DNA of 64,000 bases, taken from NCBI RefSeq assembly GCF_000162875.1, contig NZ_GG700630.1, forward strand, positions 1,032,868-1,096,867, given 5' to 3'. A program made the position numbers and the translations under genes. Under the pieces are notes generated by a model. That model worked only from the letters and a program-made list of their open reading frames with translations. It had not been told where the DNA came from and ran no database searches. This document shows, one piece after another, positions 8,641-17,908 of this stretch. The DNA is from Slackia exigua ATCC 700122 (lineage in GTDB: Bacteria > Actinomycetota > Coriobacteriia > Coriobacteriales > Eggerthellaceae). Positions within the stretch are counted from its first letter, which is position 1. The number at the start of each line of letters is the position of its first letter.

Positions 8641-11600
8641 TTACGACATCCTACGACGTGCAATGAGAACTACGGAGCCGGCAGCGAGCGCGGTAAGCAG
8701 AGCAGCTAGAGGAGCCGCCACACCGTCGCCTGTCTTCGGCAGAGAGCCGGACGATTCCGTCTTACCCTTGGTCGTATCGGTTGTTCCGCCGCCGGGGGCG
8801 GGGGCCTCGGGCCTCTCGTCCTTGGTGTTGGTGACGGTGAAGCCGCCCTTGGCATCGCCGGTGACCTTAGAGGAGTAGCCCTCCACGGCGTCCTCGGCCA
8901 CGGTGTAGGCAATCCTCTTGCCGCCCTCGAAGGCAGGCAGGTTGTCGAAGGAGCCCTTCCAGCCGTTGCCGGCGTTGAGCTTCAATGCCTTGCCCGCGTC
9001 CTTGCCGTCGGCGAGCAGGCGGACGGTCACCTCGCCGCCCTCGCCGCCGACCCACCTCTTCGCGACGGGGACGTCGACGGTCTCGGGCTCATGGGCGTTG
9101 GTCAGCGTGTAGCCCGTTACCGCGTCGCCGGCCACCGAGGCCTCGTAGCCCTTGGGGACCGAAACCTCCTTGACCTCGTAGACCACGTCCTTGCCGGCCT
9201 CCTTCATGAACAGGCCGGTCCAGGTGTGGGTCCAGCCGTTGGCCTCGGAGAGCTCGACGGGGTCGCCCAGGGGCCTGCCGTCCGCGTAGAGCTGGGCCTT
9301 CACGCTCGCGGGGCGTATCCCGTCCTGGTTGTTCGCGTCGGCCCACGCCTTGGTCACGGTGACCGAGGTCTTGCCGGGCGTGCAGGAGTTGGTTATATCC
9401 GTGCCGTCGACGGCGGTCGCGTAGTTCGGGACCGCCTCCTCGGTCACGGTGTAGGCGTACTCGTGGCCGTCGGCGGGATCGTACTTGGGAAGGCCCGTGA
9501 AGGCATAGGCCCACGCGCCCGAGGCGTCGGGCGTCACGGTCCTGGAGTCGGCCTTCGCGCCGTCGCGCATGAGGTTCACCGTGATCGAGGCGGGGCGCAC
9601 GCCGTCGCGGTCGCTATCGTCTTCCCAGGACTTGGTCCCGGAGACGTCCACGGTCTCCTTGTTCGTGTTGGTGACGGTGAAGCCGGAGGTCGCGTCGCCC
9701 TCGACGGAGCCGTCGTAGTTCGGCACCGGGTATTCCTTGACGGTGTAGGCGATCTCGCGGCCGTGGTCGTACTTGGGCAAGCCCGAGAACGCGCCCGACC
9801 AGTTGCTATCGGCGTCGAGCTTGAGCTCCTTGCCCGTGTCTTTGCCGTCGGCGAGCAGGCGCACGGTCACCTCGGAGCCCGCGGGCCCGACCCATTTCTT
9901 CACGACGGGGACGTCGACGGTCGCGGGCGTATGCGTGTTCGTGACCGTGTAGCCCGCCGTCGCGTCGCCGGCCACGGCGACGTCGTAGCCGCTCGGCACG
10001 CCGGCCTCCTTGACGGTGTAGGCGATGTCCTTGCCGGCCTCCTTCAGGTTCAGGCCGGTCCAGGTGTGGGTCCAGCCGTTGGCGGCGTTCAGGGTGACCG
10101 GGGCGCCGAGCTCATGGCCGTTCGCGTAGAGCTGCACGTCGATCGAGGTGGGACGGACGCCGTCCCGGTCGCCGTCGTCGGCCCACGCCTTGGTGACGGT
10201 GACCGAGGTCTTGCCCGGCGTGTAGGAGTTGACGATGTCGGTTCCGTTCACGGAGGTCGCATACCCAGGGACCGCCTCCTCGGTCACGGTGTAGGCGTAC
10301 TCGTGGCCGTCCGCGGCGTACTTGGGAAGGCCGGTGAACGAGTAGGCCCACGCGCCGGAGGCGTCGGGCGTCACCGTCCTGGAGTCGGCCTTCGCGCCGT
10401 CGCGCATCAGGTTCACCGTGATCGAGGCGGGGCGGACCCCGTCGCGGTCGCTATCGTCGTCCCAGGACTTCGTGCCGGAGACGTCCACGGTCTCCTTGTT
10501 CGTGTTGGTGATGGTGAAGCCGCTCGCCGCGTCGCCCTCGACGGCGGTGCCGTACTTGGAGCCGTCGACGCCCGACACCTCGGCCTCGGTCACCGTGTAG
10601 GCGATCTCGGAGCCGTCGGCGCCGTACTTGGGAAGGCCGTCGAAGGAGCCCTTCCAGCCGTTGCCCTCGTCGAGCTTGAGCGATTTGCCGGTATCGGCGC
10701 CGTCGGCGAGCAGCCTGACCGTGACCTCGGAGCCCTTGGGCCCGACCCAGTTCTTCTCGACCGGGACCTTCACGGTCTCGGTGTTCGTGTTGGTGATGGT
10801 GAAGCCGGAGGCCGCGTCGCCCGTAACGTCGCCGTCGTAGTTCGGCACCGGGTATTCCTTCACGGTGTAGGCGATCTCGCGGCCGTGGTCGTGCTTGGGC
10901 AGGCCCGAGAACGCGCCCGACCAGTTGTTATCGGCGTCGAGCTTGAGCTCCTTGCCGGTGTCTTTGCCGTCGGCGAGCAGACGCACGGTCACCTCGGAGC
11001 CCACGGGCCCGACCCATTTCTTCACGACGGGGACGTCGACGGTCGCGGGCGTATGCGTGTTCGTGACCGTGTAGCCCGCCGTCGCGTCGCCGGCCACGGC
11101 TGAGATATACCCGAGCGGAACTGGATCTTCCTCTACCGTATAGGCGATATCGTTGCCCGATGCATCCTTCTGGTCAAGACCCGTGAAGGAACCCTTCCAC
11201 GAACCGGCCGAATCGAGCGTCACTATCTTGCTAGTGGGCGCACCGTCAGCGAACAGCCTGATCTTGACCGAGGAGGGGCGGATCCCGTCTTGATCGCCGT
11301 TATCGTTCCATGTCTTCTCGACCGCAACGTCGACTGTGGACGGAGCGACCTTGTCGACGAACGTCTTCGTCACGCTTTTGGTCGTGAGAGGAAAGTCGGT
11401 GTCGATGACCGCTTGGTCGTCAGCCGCAAGATACCCCGATGGCGGAGTGGTCTCTTTAATGACGTAGCTATCGCGCAGAAGGCCTGACAGGCTCGCCTCG
11501 CCGGAAGCGTTCGTGGTCACCTGGCCGACAACCATGCCGGTGCGGGTGCGAACGATATCGAACACCGCACCGGCAAGAGGAGCGCCCATCTCGTCGGTCT

Positions 11601-12816
11601 TCTTGATATTGATCGTGTAGTTATATCCTTCTCCGATGCCGCCAGCAGTCGGCAGAAGATAGTAGGCCTTGCTTTCCTTGCTTACGCCGTTGTCGGTAAG
11701 AGTCCCTTTGTTCTCGAACTTCTCGCCAGGAAGAGGCGTGTAGGAGATCTTGGTCTGGAATCGCACCAGCAACCCCTTGGAAGCGGGGATATGACCCAAT
11801 CCGAGCTTGAATGTCGTGCCGGTGGAAATGAACTGAGGGAGATACTGGCTGGTGACGTTGGTCTGACCGACGAGTTTATAGCTCGTGCCTTGAAGCTGCC
11901 AGGTTCCTTCGAACACTTCGAGCGTACCGGGAATGATAGACACGCCGGGAGTCAGGAGCGTGTCGTCGAGCACGGCATCCGTATATTCCTTGCCGTCCTG
12001 ATTGATTTTGATCTGCCAGACGCCCTTGGTGGTATCGAAGGCGTTCGCCCAGCCAGACTTGATGATGGGCAAGGCCGTTTCAATATGCACCGTGTAGTTG
12101 ACGGAACCGGCCGGAACCGTTTCGCCGCTTACCACAGGATTCACCGGAAGAACGCCGGAGTGGGTGTGAACGTCATTATCGATCTGAGCATTCACCGAGA
12201 AGTCGCCCGAGATGTCGGACTTGTCTTCCGCATAGCTCGTGTAGGTGAGGATGTACTTCGTGTTGGTGGGATCGGTCTTGCCTCTGGCGATGATGTTGTC
12301 GCCGTCTTTGATCACGAAGTCGGTCGGAGCAGCGCTCCTGAACCCGGCCGGCAGCTCTATAGTGGTGGTATCCCCCTCATGCACCGTGTGGTTGGGAAGA
12401 ACGTAGTGGAAGTGGATCTTGAACGCCTGCCAAGGACCGACGTTCACCGGCGTGGTGCCGGTGGAGGTAGTCACGTGGGCATTCGTGACGACATTCGGAA
12501 GCTCGACGCCAGGAGACCTCAGGGACGCGACTTGGGCGATATCCGAGATCATAGAATCGGCGGCATCCGCCTGACCAGCGGCTTCGCCAGCCGCCTCGTC
12601 TTCGTCTGCAAGCTGCCCATCCTCATCGGCAGGCGCTTCAAGACCGGCATGTTCCTGATCGTCCGCATCGTTTTCCTCGGGAGAGTTCAGACCCTCCGCC
12701 GCCTTTGCAGACGTCATGTCGTCGCTATCCTGCGCGAAGGCCTGCAGAGCCCCCGTCGGCATGCAGATGCTGAACGCCAGCATCGCAGCCATGAGATAGC
12801 ATAGGTTCCTCTTCAT
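8641..12816 (-). CDS. Sortase-anchored Cna-B repeat surface adhesin
   Basis: 1391 residues from the ATG at 12816, which AGGAGG precedes by 7 bases. In order: a signal peptide ending near LQAFAQ; an acidic low-complexity linker; an adhesin-like N-terminal domain (about 110-420, with GDTTTIELPAGF); one SpaA-type domain (INIKKTDEMGAPLAGAVFDIV); nine Cna-B domains, most starting TVDV or KTSVTV and ending YTVTNT; then the sortase signal LPKTGD, a hydrophobic helix and ARRRMS. Cna-B and SpaA domains usually form internal isopeptide bonds and stiff stalks, so this is a wall-linked stalk with a binding tip. No sortase gene is in the window. Confidence 0.9.
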   Translation of the reverse strand: MKRNLCYLMAAMLAFSICMPTGALQAFAQDSDDMTSAKAAEGLNSPEENDADDQEHAGLEAPADEDGQLADEDEAAGEAAGQADAADSMISDIAQVASLRSPGVELPNVVTNAHVTTSTGTTPVNVGPWQAFKIHFHYVLPNHTVHEGDTTTIELPAGFRSAAPTDFVIKDGDNIIARGKTDPTNTKYILTYTSYAEDKSDISGDFSVNAQIDNDVHTHSGVLPVNPVVSGETVPAGSVNYTVHIETALPIIKSGWANAFDTTKGVWQIKINQDGKEYTDAVLDDTLLTPGVSIIPGTLEVFEGTWQLQGTSYKLVGQTNVTSQYLPQFISTGTTFKLGLGHIPASKGLLVRFQTKISYTPLPGEKFENKGTLTDNGVSKESKAYYLLPTAGGIGEGYNYTINIKKTDEMGAPLAGAVFDIVRTRTGMVVGQVTTNASGEASLSGLLRDSYVIKETTPPSGYLAADDQAVIDTDFPLTTKSVTKTFVDKVAPSTVDVAVEKTWNDNGDQDGIRPSSVKIRLFADGAPTSKIVTLDSAGSWKGSFTGLDQKDASGNDIAYTVEEDPVPLGYISAVAGDATAGYTVTNTHTPATVDVPVVKKWVGPVGSEVTVRLLADGKDTGKELKLDADNNWSGAFSGLPKHDHGREIAYTVKEYPVPNYDGDVTGDAASGFTITNTNTETVKVPVEKNWVGPKGSEVTVRLLADGADTGKSLKLDEGNGWKGSFDGLPKYGADGSEIAYTVTEAEVSGVDGSKYGTAVEGDAASGFTITNTNKETVDVSGTKSWDDDSDRDGVRPASITVNLMRDGAKADSRTVTPDASGAWAYSFTGLPKYAADGHEYAYTVTEEAVPGYATSVNGTDIVNSYTPGKTSVTVTKAWADDGDRDGVRPTSIDVQLYANGHELGAPVTLNAANGWTHTWTGLNLKEAGKDIAYTVKEAGVPSGYDVAVAGDATAGYTVTNTHTPATVDVPVVKKWVGPAGSEVTVRLLADGKDTGKELKLDADSNWSGAFSGLPKYDHGREIAYTVKEYPVPNYDGSVEGDATSGFTVTNTNKETVDVSGTKSWEDDSDRDGVRPASITVNLMRDGAKADSRTVTPDASGAWAYAFTGLPKYDPADGHEYAYTVTEEAVPNYATAVDGTDITNSCTPGKTSVTVTKAWADANNQDGIRPASVKAQLYADGRPLGDPVELSEANGWTHTWTGLFMKEAGKDVVYEVKEVSVPKGYEASVAGDAVTGYTLTNAHEPETVDVPVAKRWVGGEGGEVTVRLLADGKDAGKALKLNAGNGWKGSFDNLPAFEGGKRIAYTVAEDAVEGYSSKVTGDAKGGFTVTNTKDERPEAPAPGGGTTDTTKGKTESSGSLPKTGDGVAAPLAALLTALAAGSVVLIARRRMS
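8816..11345 (-). repeat. Array of nine Cna-B coding repeats
   Basis: Units of roughly 200-300 bp encode successive Cna-B domains. Several are almost identical in DNA: the block at about 9885-9990 reappears at about 11000-11100, and the SGTKSW-type unit occurs twice (about 9420-9660 and 10260-10500). The similarity at DNA level suggests recent duplication and a risk of length change by recombination. Confidence 0.8.
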
Positions 12817-13138
12817 GCGTTTTCCTCCTACCCTTGCAAGTCCTGGAATCCACCGAAGGCGCATTCGTACGGCGGTCAATCCGCCGTTGCCCTTCTTTAC
12901 ACGTCAAGTCACGCGATTTCGACCGTACAGTCTACAGGATAATACACTAAAAACGCTGGAAAATGCCCGTAAATGCGGGTTTTGCCGGATGAGGGAACGA
13001 TTCGGGGCGATATGCAGCTCGAACCCTTCCCTGCGCAACGAGCGGTAGGGATCGTCGGCTAGAATGGGCATCGCCTTGAAAACGACTGCACCATGAGCGA
13101 TCCTCAAGCGCATCTCGATCCGAATCCAGAGGGAGACC

Positions 13139-14644
13139 ATGACAGACCAGGGAAGCAACATACCCGTCCATACGGTGAAAACTGCCTTTGGATCTTCGCT
13201 GGGATACGGAATCGTATGCGGTCTGATGTTCCCCTTGATGGTTTCCAGCACGTTCCTGCAGGAGATGAGCCTGGCCCACGGCGCGGGCCATTCATTCGGC
13301 GCTCTGTTCTTCGCCATGTATATCCTGACCATGATCCTGACGGCGCTCGACTGCCTCTTCCGTCGGAAGCAGATGCGCCAAGCGCGCATGCGGTCCGCCT
13401 TCGCGTGCGTATTCATCGGGAACGTCCTGCTGCTGTTCCATAATCTGGGATTCATCGATAACGGCTGGATCTACGCCATCGCATCGGCAAGCTGCATCGG
13501 ATACGGCCTTGCCACGGCCGAGCTCGGCTGGATCGCCCGCATAGCCATGCAGCAGGAAGATGCCGAAGGAAGCTTCTCCATTCTTAGCATCGTGCCGGCG
13601 GCTTTTCTGATAGGCGGTTTGATGACGGCCTTCATCTTCTGGGCGGAATGGCCCTTCGAGCTGATCTTCGCCCTCGTCTCGACCGTCATAGCGGCTGCGC
13701 CCCTTATAAAGGCCCAACCTCTAGAAAAGGAGAGGCGACGCATCGGGATATCGAGCGCGGGGGCGACCGACTTCATGAAGGCCGTCTCGTACCTAGGGGT
13801 GTTCTCCTTCACGTTCGGAGCGGTCAGCCAAGTGGCGAACGTCACGGACGGCACGTCGCCTTCGATCGAATTCCAAGCCGTTGCCGGCATCGTCATAGCT
13901 GCGCTGGCCATGGCCGTCGTCGGGCATATCCGCCGCCACACCCCTTCCCTATCGAACCTGTACGGAATGCTGTTCCCGATCGTCGCGCTTTCGCTGATCG
14001 CCTTGCCGTTCACGGCATCGGCCGCGCGTGCCGTCGCGGTGACCCTCGTGTTCATCGCCTTCTATCTGTCCGGAATGAATGCGCGCGTCATCATCGTGCG
14101 CCTGAGCCAGCGCGACAATGTATCGCTGTGGGTGTACCTCAGCGTGGCCTTGGGCATAAGCGGCCTGCTCATCCTTGCGGGAGTGGCGTTCGGGGCCTTC
14201 GCGATCGACCGCGAAGATCCTGCCGTCGGTCTTGCCCTCATCTCGCTTATATCGCTTTTCATTCTTGCGTTGAACCCCATCCTGTCATCCTTCCTGGAGA
14301 GAAGCGGAAAGGGCGATACCCCTTTCGGTCACGCGAGCGCTTCCCATGATTCCGAGGCGCACGCCTCGCCGATGGGTCGGGCCGTCGCGGGCGCGCAAGA
14401 GCCCGAGGATGCTGTCCTCATCGCCGCATTCGCACACGAGCATTCGCTGACGACACGGGAGAGCGAGGTGCTCATGCTCTTGCGGCAAGGACGAACGCGC
14501 ACCTACATTGCCGCGGAGCTGGGTCTCTCGCCCAACACCGTCAAGGGATACATCCATTCCCTCTATCAAAAATCCGAAGCGCGCGACAAGCAGGACCTGC
14601 TCGATCGCATCGAGCGGTATTCCGAAGAAAAACGCAGGTCGTAG
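13139..14644 (+). CDS. LuxR-family regulator with 12-helix membrane domain
   Basis: 501 residues: about 12 hydrophobic segments over residues 20-390, then a C-terminal LuxR helix-turn-helix (LTTRESEVLMLLRQGRTRTYIAAELGLSPNTVKGYIHSLYQK). GAGGGAGA lies just upstream of the ATG. It is divergent from the adhesin (322-bp gap) and lies upstream of a Tat-exported flavoprotein in the same orientation. In Eggerthellaceae such proteins usually sit beside the oxidoreductase they control, so the flavoprotein at 14814 is the likely target (inference). Confidence 0.88.
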   Translation: MTDQGSNIPVHTVKTAFGSSLGYGIVCGLMFPLMVSSTFLQEMSLAHGAGHSFGALFFAMYILTMILTALDCLFRRKQMRQARMRSAFACVFIGNVLLLFHNLGFIDNGWIYAIASASCIGYGLATAELGWIARIAMQQEDAEGSFSILSIVPAAFLIGGLMTAFIFWAEWPFELIFALVSTVIAAAPLIKAQPLEKERRRIGISSAGATDFMKAVSYLGVFSFTFGAVSQVANVTDGTSPSIEFQAVAGIVIAALAMAVVGHIRRHTPSLSNLYGMLFPIVALSLIALPFTASAARAVAVTLVFIAFYLSGMNARVIIVRLSQRDNVSLWVYLSVALGISGLLILAGVAFGAFAIDREDPAVGLALISLISLFILALNPILSSFLERSGKGDTPFGHASASHDSEAHASPMGRAVAGAQEPEDAVLIAAFAHEHSLTTRESEVLMLLRQGRTRTYIAAELGLSPNTVKGYIHSLYQKSEARDKQDLLDRIERYSEEKRRS

Positions 14645-14813
14645 CATACCCCTCCAAAAAGGAGGATGACCGTTCCTTTCAGCCCCAACCGCGGCGCGCG
14701 CCGTAAACAACCCACTTTGGTGCTAGCGAGCGAATCCCTTTCCAAACACACTGGCCATGACCCCGGGTCAAGGGAATCCGGAAATCGTCAGCAGAGGAAA
14801 GGGAGGATGCTTC

Positions 14814-16505
14814 ATGAAACGCAGCATGGGAAAGAGGGTGCAAGGTCGCGCACCCGAAGGAACTCAAACGATCAAGGCGGCCGAATCCGTGCGTCAAGAA
14901 CACGTCATACGTTCGGCCAACCTCGAAGAATCACGCGAGAAGATGACTCAGCAACGCGATTTCTCGCGTCGCACGTTCCTGCTCGGCCTAGGCGCGACGG
15001 CGGCGGTCGCAAGCTACGGGCTCGCAGGCTGTGCGCCGAAATCGGAAAGCGCCGCGCCAAGCGACGGCTTGCAGGGCGATGATTCCTCGCCAACAGCGAA
15101 GGGCGACGCCCCCGACACCGTTCAAGCGGTTGCCGAAACGCCTGCGAAGAACACCGAGACAAAATCCGCCGACCTCGTCGTCATCGGCAGCGGCATAGCA
15201 GGCATGAGCGCAGCCGTGGAAGCATCGCGCGCGGGCGCGACGGTTGTCGTGCTGGAAAAGACCGCCATCACCGGCGGCGACTCGTCTATCTGCAGCGGCA
15301 ACTTCTACTGCTGCGAGTCCAAGACGCAGGACGAGCTCGGCTACACCGATTACGGCACGCCCGAGGATATCGCCCAGTTCTTCTTCGCGCAATCCGACGG
15401 CGATGCCAATATGGATATCTGCCGGCTGGTAGCCGAAAACGGCGGTGCCGCCCTGGACTGGCTCGTCGATATGGGCTGCGAATTCGATAAAAAGCCCGGC
15501 GACAACGTATCGGACCGATCCATGCTGTCGAAGACCGGCGGCAAAGGCATCGTCGATGTGCTCGTGTCCGAAGCGGAGAAGAACGGCACCGAGCTCATGA
15601 TGGAGACCCGGGCCATCGGGCTGAAGACGGACGCAGGACGCGTAACCGGCGTCATCGCACGTCAAGGCACCACCGAATACGACATCTCGGCGCGATCCGT
15701 GGTGATCGCTTCCGGCGGATTCGACGGACAGGACTGGTCGAAGGAGCTCTACGCTCCCGGAGCCGTCGGCTGGCACACCTTCTCCAGCCCCGGCAACACC
15801 GGAGATGGAATAGAGCTCGCGAAGGAAGCCGACGCCCTCATCCTGTTGAAGGGCGGTCTCTCGCAGATCCATCTCGTCGGGAAGAAGCCGCTCGCCCTGA
15901 ATGACGAAGTCTCGAAGCTGCGCATGATCAATACGGGAATCTTCGTGACGGATCTGGCGTATCGATGCGCCAATGAATCGATGACCAGCCAGTTCGACTA
16001 CTTCATCCCCTTCGTCGAAAGCGGACGAAAGCAGTTCGCCATCATCTGCGACTCGAATCAGCCCGAAACGCGGCTCGAGCTTCTCAAGCAGGGCGTCGAG
16101 AAGGGCGTCGTCGACACAGCCGACACGATCGAGGAGCTGGCGGTTGCGGCCGGCTTGCCGAGCTATCCCCTCGCCAAGACCGTGGAGGCCTACAATGCGC
16201 TCTGCGATGCCGGGGAAGATACCGCATTCCATAAGAAGCCGGAGGATCTGCAGCGCGTCGAACAGGCGCCCTTCTTCGCCGTGCAGATCACGCCGAACAC
16301 AAACGACTCCTTCGGCCAGCTTGCCATCAGCACGAAGGCCGAGGTTCTGAACGGGCAGCGCCAGCCTATCGCCGGCCTCTACGCCGCGGGGACGATCGCG
16401 AATGCCGAGCTGTTTTACCTGCGCTATGCGGTAAGCGGGGCGTCGCTTTGCATGGGCACCGTCACGGGACGCATCGCCGCGCAATCGGCGCTTGCGGAGG
16501 CCTGA
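14814..16505 (+). CDS. Tat-exported FAD-dependent oxidoreductase (fumarate reductase flavoprotein type)
   Basis: 563 residues. A twin-arginine signal (FSRRTFLLGLGATAAVASYG, with a possible lipobox LAGC) is followed by a Rossmann FAD site (VVIGSGIAGMSAAVEASRAG, then VVLEKTAITGGDSS) and ends with GLYAAGTIANAELFYLRYAVSG. This is the FAD_binding_2 / fumarate-reductase-like family, which in Eggerthellaceae includes exported reductases of diet- and host-derived electron acceptors; the substrate here is unknown. The ATG at 14814 has GGGAGG 7 bases upstream, which gives the Tat signal an unusually long n-region of about 50 residues; the in-frame ATG at 14943 would give a normal n-region but has only a weak AGAAG site. 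Confidence 0.87.
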   Translation: MKRSMGKRVQGRAPEGTQTIKAAESVRQEHVIRSANLEESREKMTQQRDFSRRTFLLGLGATAAVASYGLAGCAPKSESAAPSDGLQGDDSSPTAKGDAPDTVQAVAETPAKNTETKSADLVVIGSGIAGMSAAVEASRAGATVVVLEKTAITGGDSSICSGNFYCCESKTQDELGYTDYGTPEDIAQFFFAQSDGDANMDICRLVAENGGAALDWLVDMGCEFDKKPGDNVSDRSMLSKTGGKGIVDVLVSEAEKNGTELMMETRAIGLKTDAGRVTGVIARQGTTEYDISARSVVIASGGFDGQDWSKELYAPGAVGWHTFSSPGNTGDGIELAKEADALILLKGGLSQIHLVGKKPLALNDEVSKLRMINTGIFVTDLAYRCANESMTSQFDYFIPFVESGRKQFAIICDSNQPETRLELLKQGVEKGVVDTADTIEELAVAAGLPSYPLAKTVEAYNALCDAGEDTAFHKKPEDLQRVEQAPFFAVQITPNTNDSFGQLAISTKAEVLNGQRQPIAGLYAAGTIANAELFYLRYAVSGASLCMGTVTGRIAAQSALAEA

Positions 16506-16556
16506 TGCGTGATCCGGCCTGATTCCGACTAACCGAATAGAAAGCTCGCCTCGCCA

Positions 16557-16592
16557 GCATTCCAGGGTATTGCATAGCCTGGAATGCCGGTT
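16557..16592 (+). terminator. Terminator after the flavoprotein gene
   Basis: Ten-bp stem gcattccagg / cctggaatgc with an 11-base loop, followed by cggtttt, 52 bp after the stop codon. It also marks the left limit of the conserved chromosome before the decayed island. Confidence 0.7.
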
Positions 16593-16643
16593 TTGCGCTG
16601 CTGAAGGTTCAAGGGGACAGGCGGGTCATGCTTGACAGCGACC

Positions 16644-17234
16644 TCACGGAGTCGCACGGCATTGGAACGAAGAGACCCAACCAGGCCGTAAGCAAAACCT
16701 GAAGAGCGAGGCGACGATGCAATAGTCTCGCAAAGCGACCAAGCTGCAATCCCGACCAGTTTTCGCAGGCCAGGGCTTTTGTTTGACCACCACGCTGTCC
16801 GCAACGACGACGCAGAGCCCGTCGCACCTGCGAGCTATAGGGAGGTTCTCCGGCTCGGCGGGCGCGTCCTGCCCCGGCACGGGGTACCAGCGCATGGAGA
16901 GGAGTAGCATGCCGCCCTCGCGCTCGGGAACGTCGAGGTTCAGGTAGTCGGCGGCGAGCGCGCGCCCGTCCTTGGTAAGGTAGCGAAAGACGCCCCTGCA
17001 GAACGTGTGGCTGGATATGGGCTTGAGCATCGCCTTGAGCTGATCCACCGAGAACGTGAGCGCGCCAGCACTTGTGCTCGGCGCTGCGCCTGGGCTCGAG
17101 AAGTCGTAGAGCGAGTCGAGGTCTACGTCGAAGGAGTCCGCCACTTTGTCCACGGCGGCGCGCTTTGCGTCGGGGTCAACGTCGGCGTAGATGTCCAAGG
17201 TGACCACCATTTTGACCACCAAAGTGACCACCAA
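16644..17234 (-). pseudogene. Tyrosine integrase C-terminal remnant in a longer open frame
   Basis: The upstream end of this open frame reads VVTLDIYADVDPDAKRAAVDKVADSFD, which matches the last ~30 residues of tyrosine integrases (compare LNIYAEADPEAKRR in the intact integrase at 56712-57809, including the catalytic Tyr). Nothing of the other catalytic residues remains. The rest (about 150 residues, including SHTFCRGVFRYLTKDGR) is not recognised and may be fused unrelated sequence. It probably marks the left end of an old, decayed integrative element reaching to about 22.8 kb. Confidence 0.55.
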
Positions 17235-17244
17235 ATGACCACCA
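17201..17244. repeat. Four tandem TGACCACCA repeats
   Basis: The 9-mer tgaccacca starts at 17201, 17213, 17225 and 17236 (steps of 12, 12 and 11 bases). It lies at the edge of the integrase remnant and encodes repeated VVTL/VVKM on the minus strand. This could be simple repeat expansion in a dead gene or a protein-binding array. Confidence 0.5.
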
Positions 17245-17349
17245 GACCGAAGATGGAGACATGGAAGTTAGAGATTTTGAAGAAGCGGGAGATTAGAAAA
17301 ACAACAGGTCAGACGCATATCGGCTATGCTGTGGATTGGCAAGATTTGA

Positions 17350-17430
17350 GGTGAAACGGCCTCTGACTCGCTCATAACCCGCGTCGCGTCGAAACGGCCT
17401 CGAAAATGTGAAAAACCACTCGATTCCCCC
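17350..17430. other. Fragment resembling an integrative-element end
   Basis: Contains gaaacggcctc twice (about 17353 and 17389) and attccccc at 17423-17430. The same two motifs occur together at the right end of the tRNA-Met element (gaaacggcctc near 32459; attccccc five times between 32273 and 32412). This is probably an old element end. Confidence 0.4.
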
Positions 17431-17463
17431 ACGGAAAACCCGTCCAGCAGAAGATGGCGACAG

Positions 17464-17748
17464 GCGGAGAAGCGCATAGGCGTCGCGGATGCCCATGGTC
17501 GCGATGCTCATGAGGGCCATGCCGGAGACCAGCGCGAGCGCAACCAGGCGCGCCACCATCACGCTCGCCGCGTTGCCGGGGTACGAGTACTTCAGCTCGG
17601 CCACGCCGTGCAGCTTGCTCGCATGCACGGTGGGAACGCCGACGAACGGTACGAACCATTCTGACGTCCTCTTTGTGCTCATCTCGGACATCGGCGTGGC
17701 CTGATCCCTGAAGTAGTCGGCCAGATCCCGGTCGTCGGTGTCGCCAAT
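17464..17748 (-). pseudogene. Fragments of an alpha/beta hydrolase and of a membrane protein
   Basis: Residues encoded by 17641-17748 (IGDTDDRDLADYFRDQ, then EWFVPFVG) match an internal segment of the intact hydrolase at 21633-22670 (IGDIGDRDLADYFRGQ, EWFVSFI). They run directly into an unrelated N-terminal-like stretch with one hydrophobic helix (AELKYSYPGNAASVMVARLV, encoded by about 17464-17637). Neither piece is a whole gene. The hydrolase piece shows that the island once held a second copy. Confidence 0.55.
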
Positions 17749-17847
17749 CCACTGTGAGAGCGGACGGGAAGGGGCAGTGTCGGAGCCTCCAGAACACCCG
17801 CGACAGCGGTAGCCCGCCGGGGCAGCCAGCAACCCGTGGGCCGGGGT

Positions 17848-17885
17848 TGACAAGCGCCACAAATATGTGCATAGTTATGACTATG
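17848..17885 (+). promoter_or_regulatory. EXLDI gene promoter with overlapping dyad
   Basis: A perfect -35 box ttgaca at 17848-17853 is followed, 17 bases later, by catagt as a weak -10. The inverted repeat catagt-tatg-actatg (17870-17885) covers the -10, which suggests a repressor site. No regulator gene for it survives nearby. Confidence 0.5.
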
Positions 17886-17908
17886 TATAGTAGAAAGGAG
17901 CTATGACC

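Noticed and set aside
9091..11103. 670-residue plus-strand open frame across the adhesin repeats
   Set aside because: Antisense of the Cna-B repeats; its repeated Val/Gly/Arg/Asp text mirrors the coding repeats and has no family features.
8816..11345. CRISPR array
   Set aside because: The repeats are long, coding and adjacent with no unique spacers; they are Cna-B domains. No other CRISPR-like array was seen.
17201..17244. Plasmid-type replication origin (iterons)
   Set aside because: Only four short repeats, no AT-rich region and no replication initiator gene nearby.
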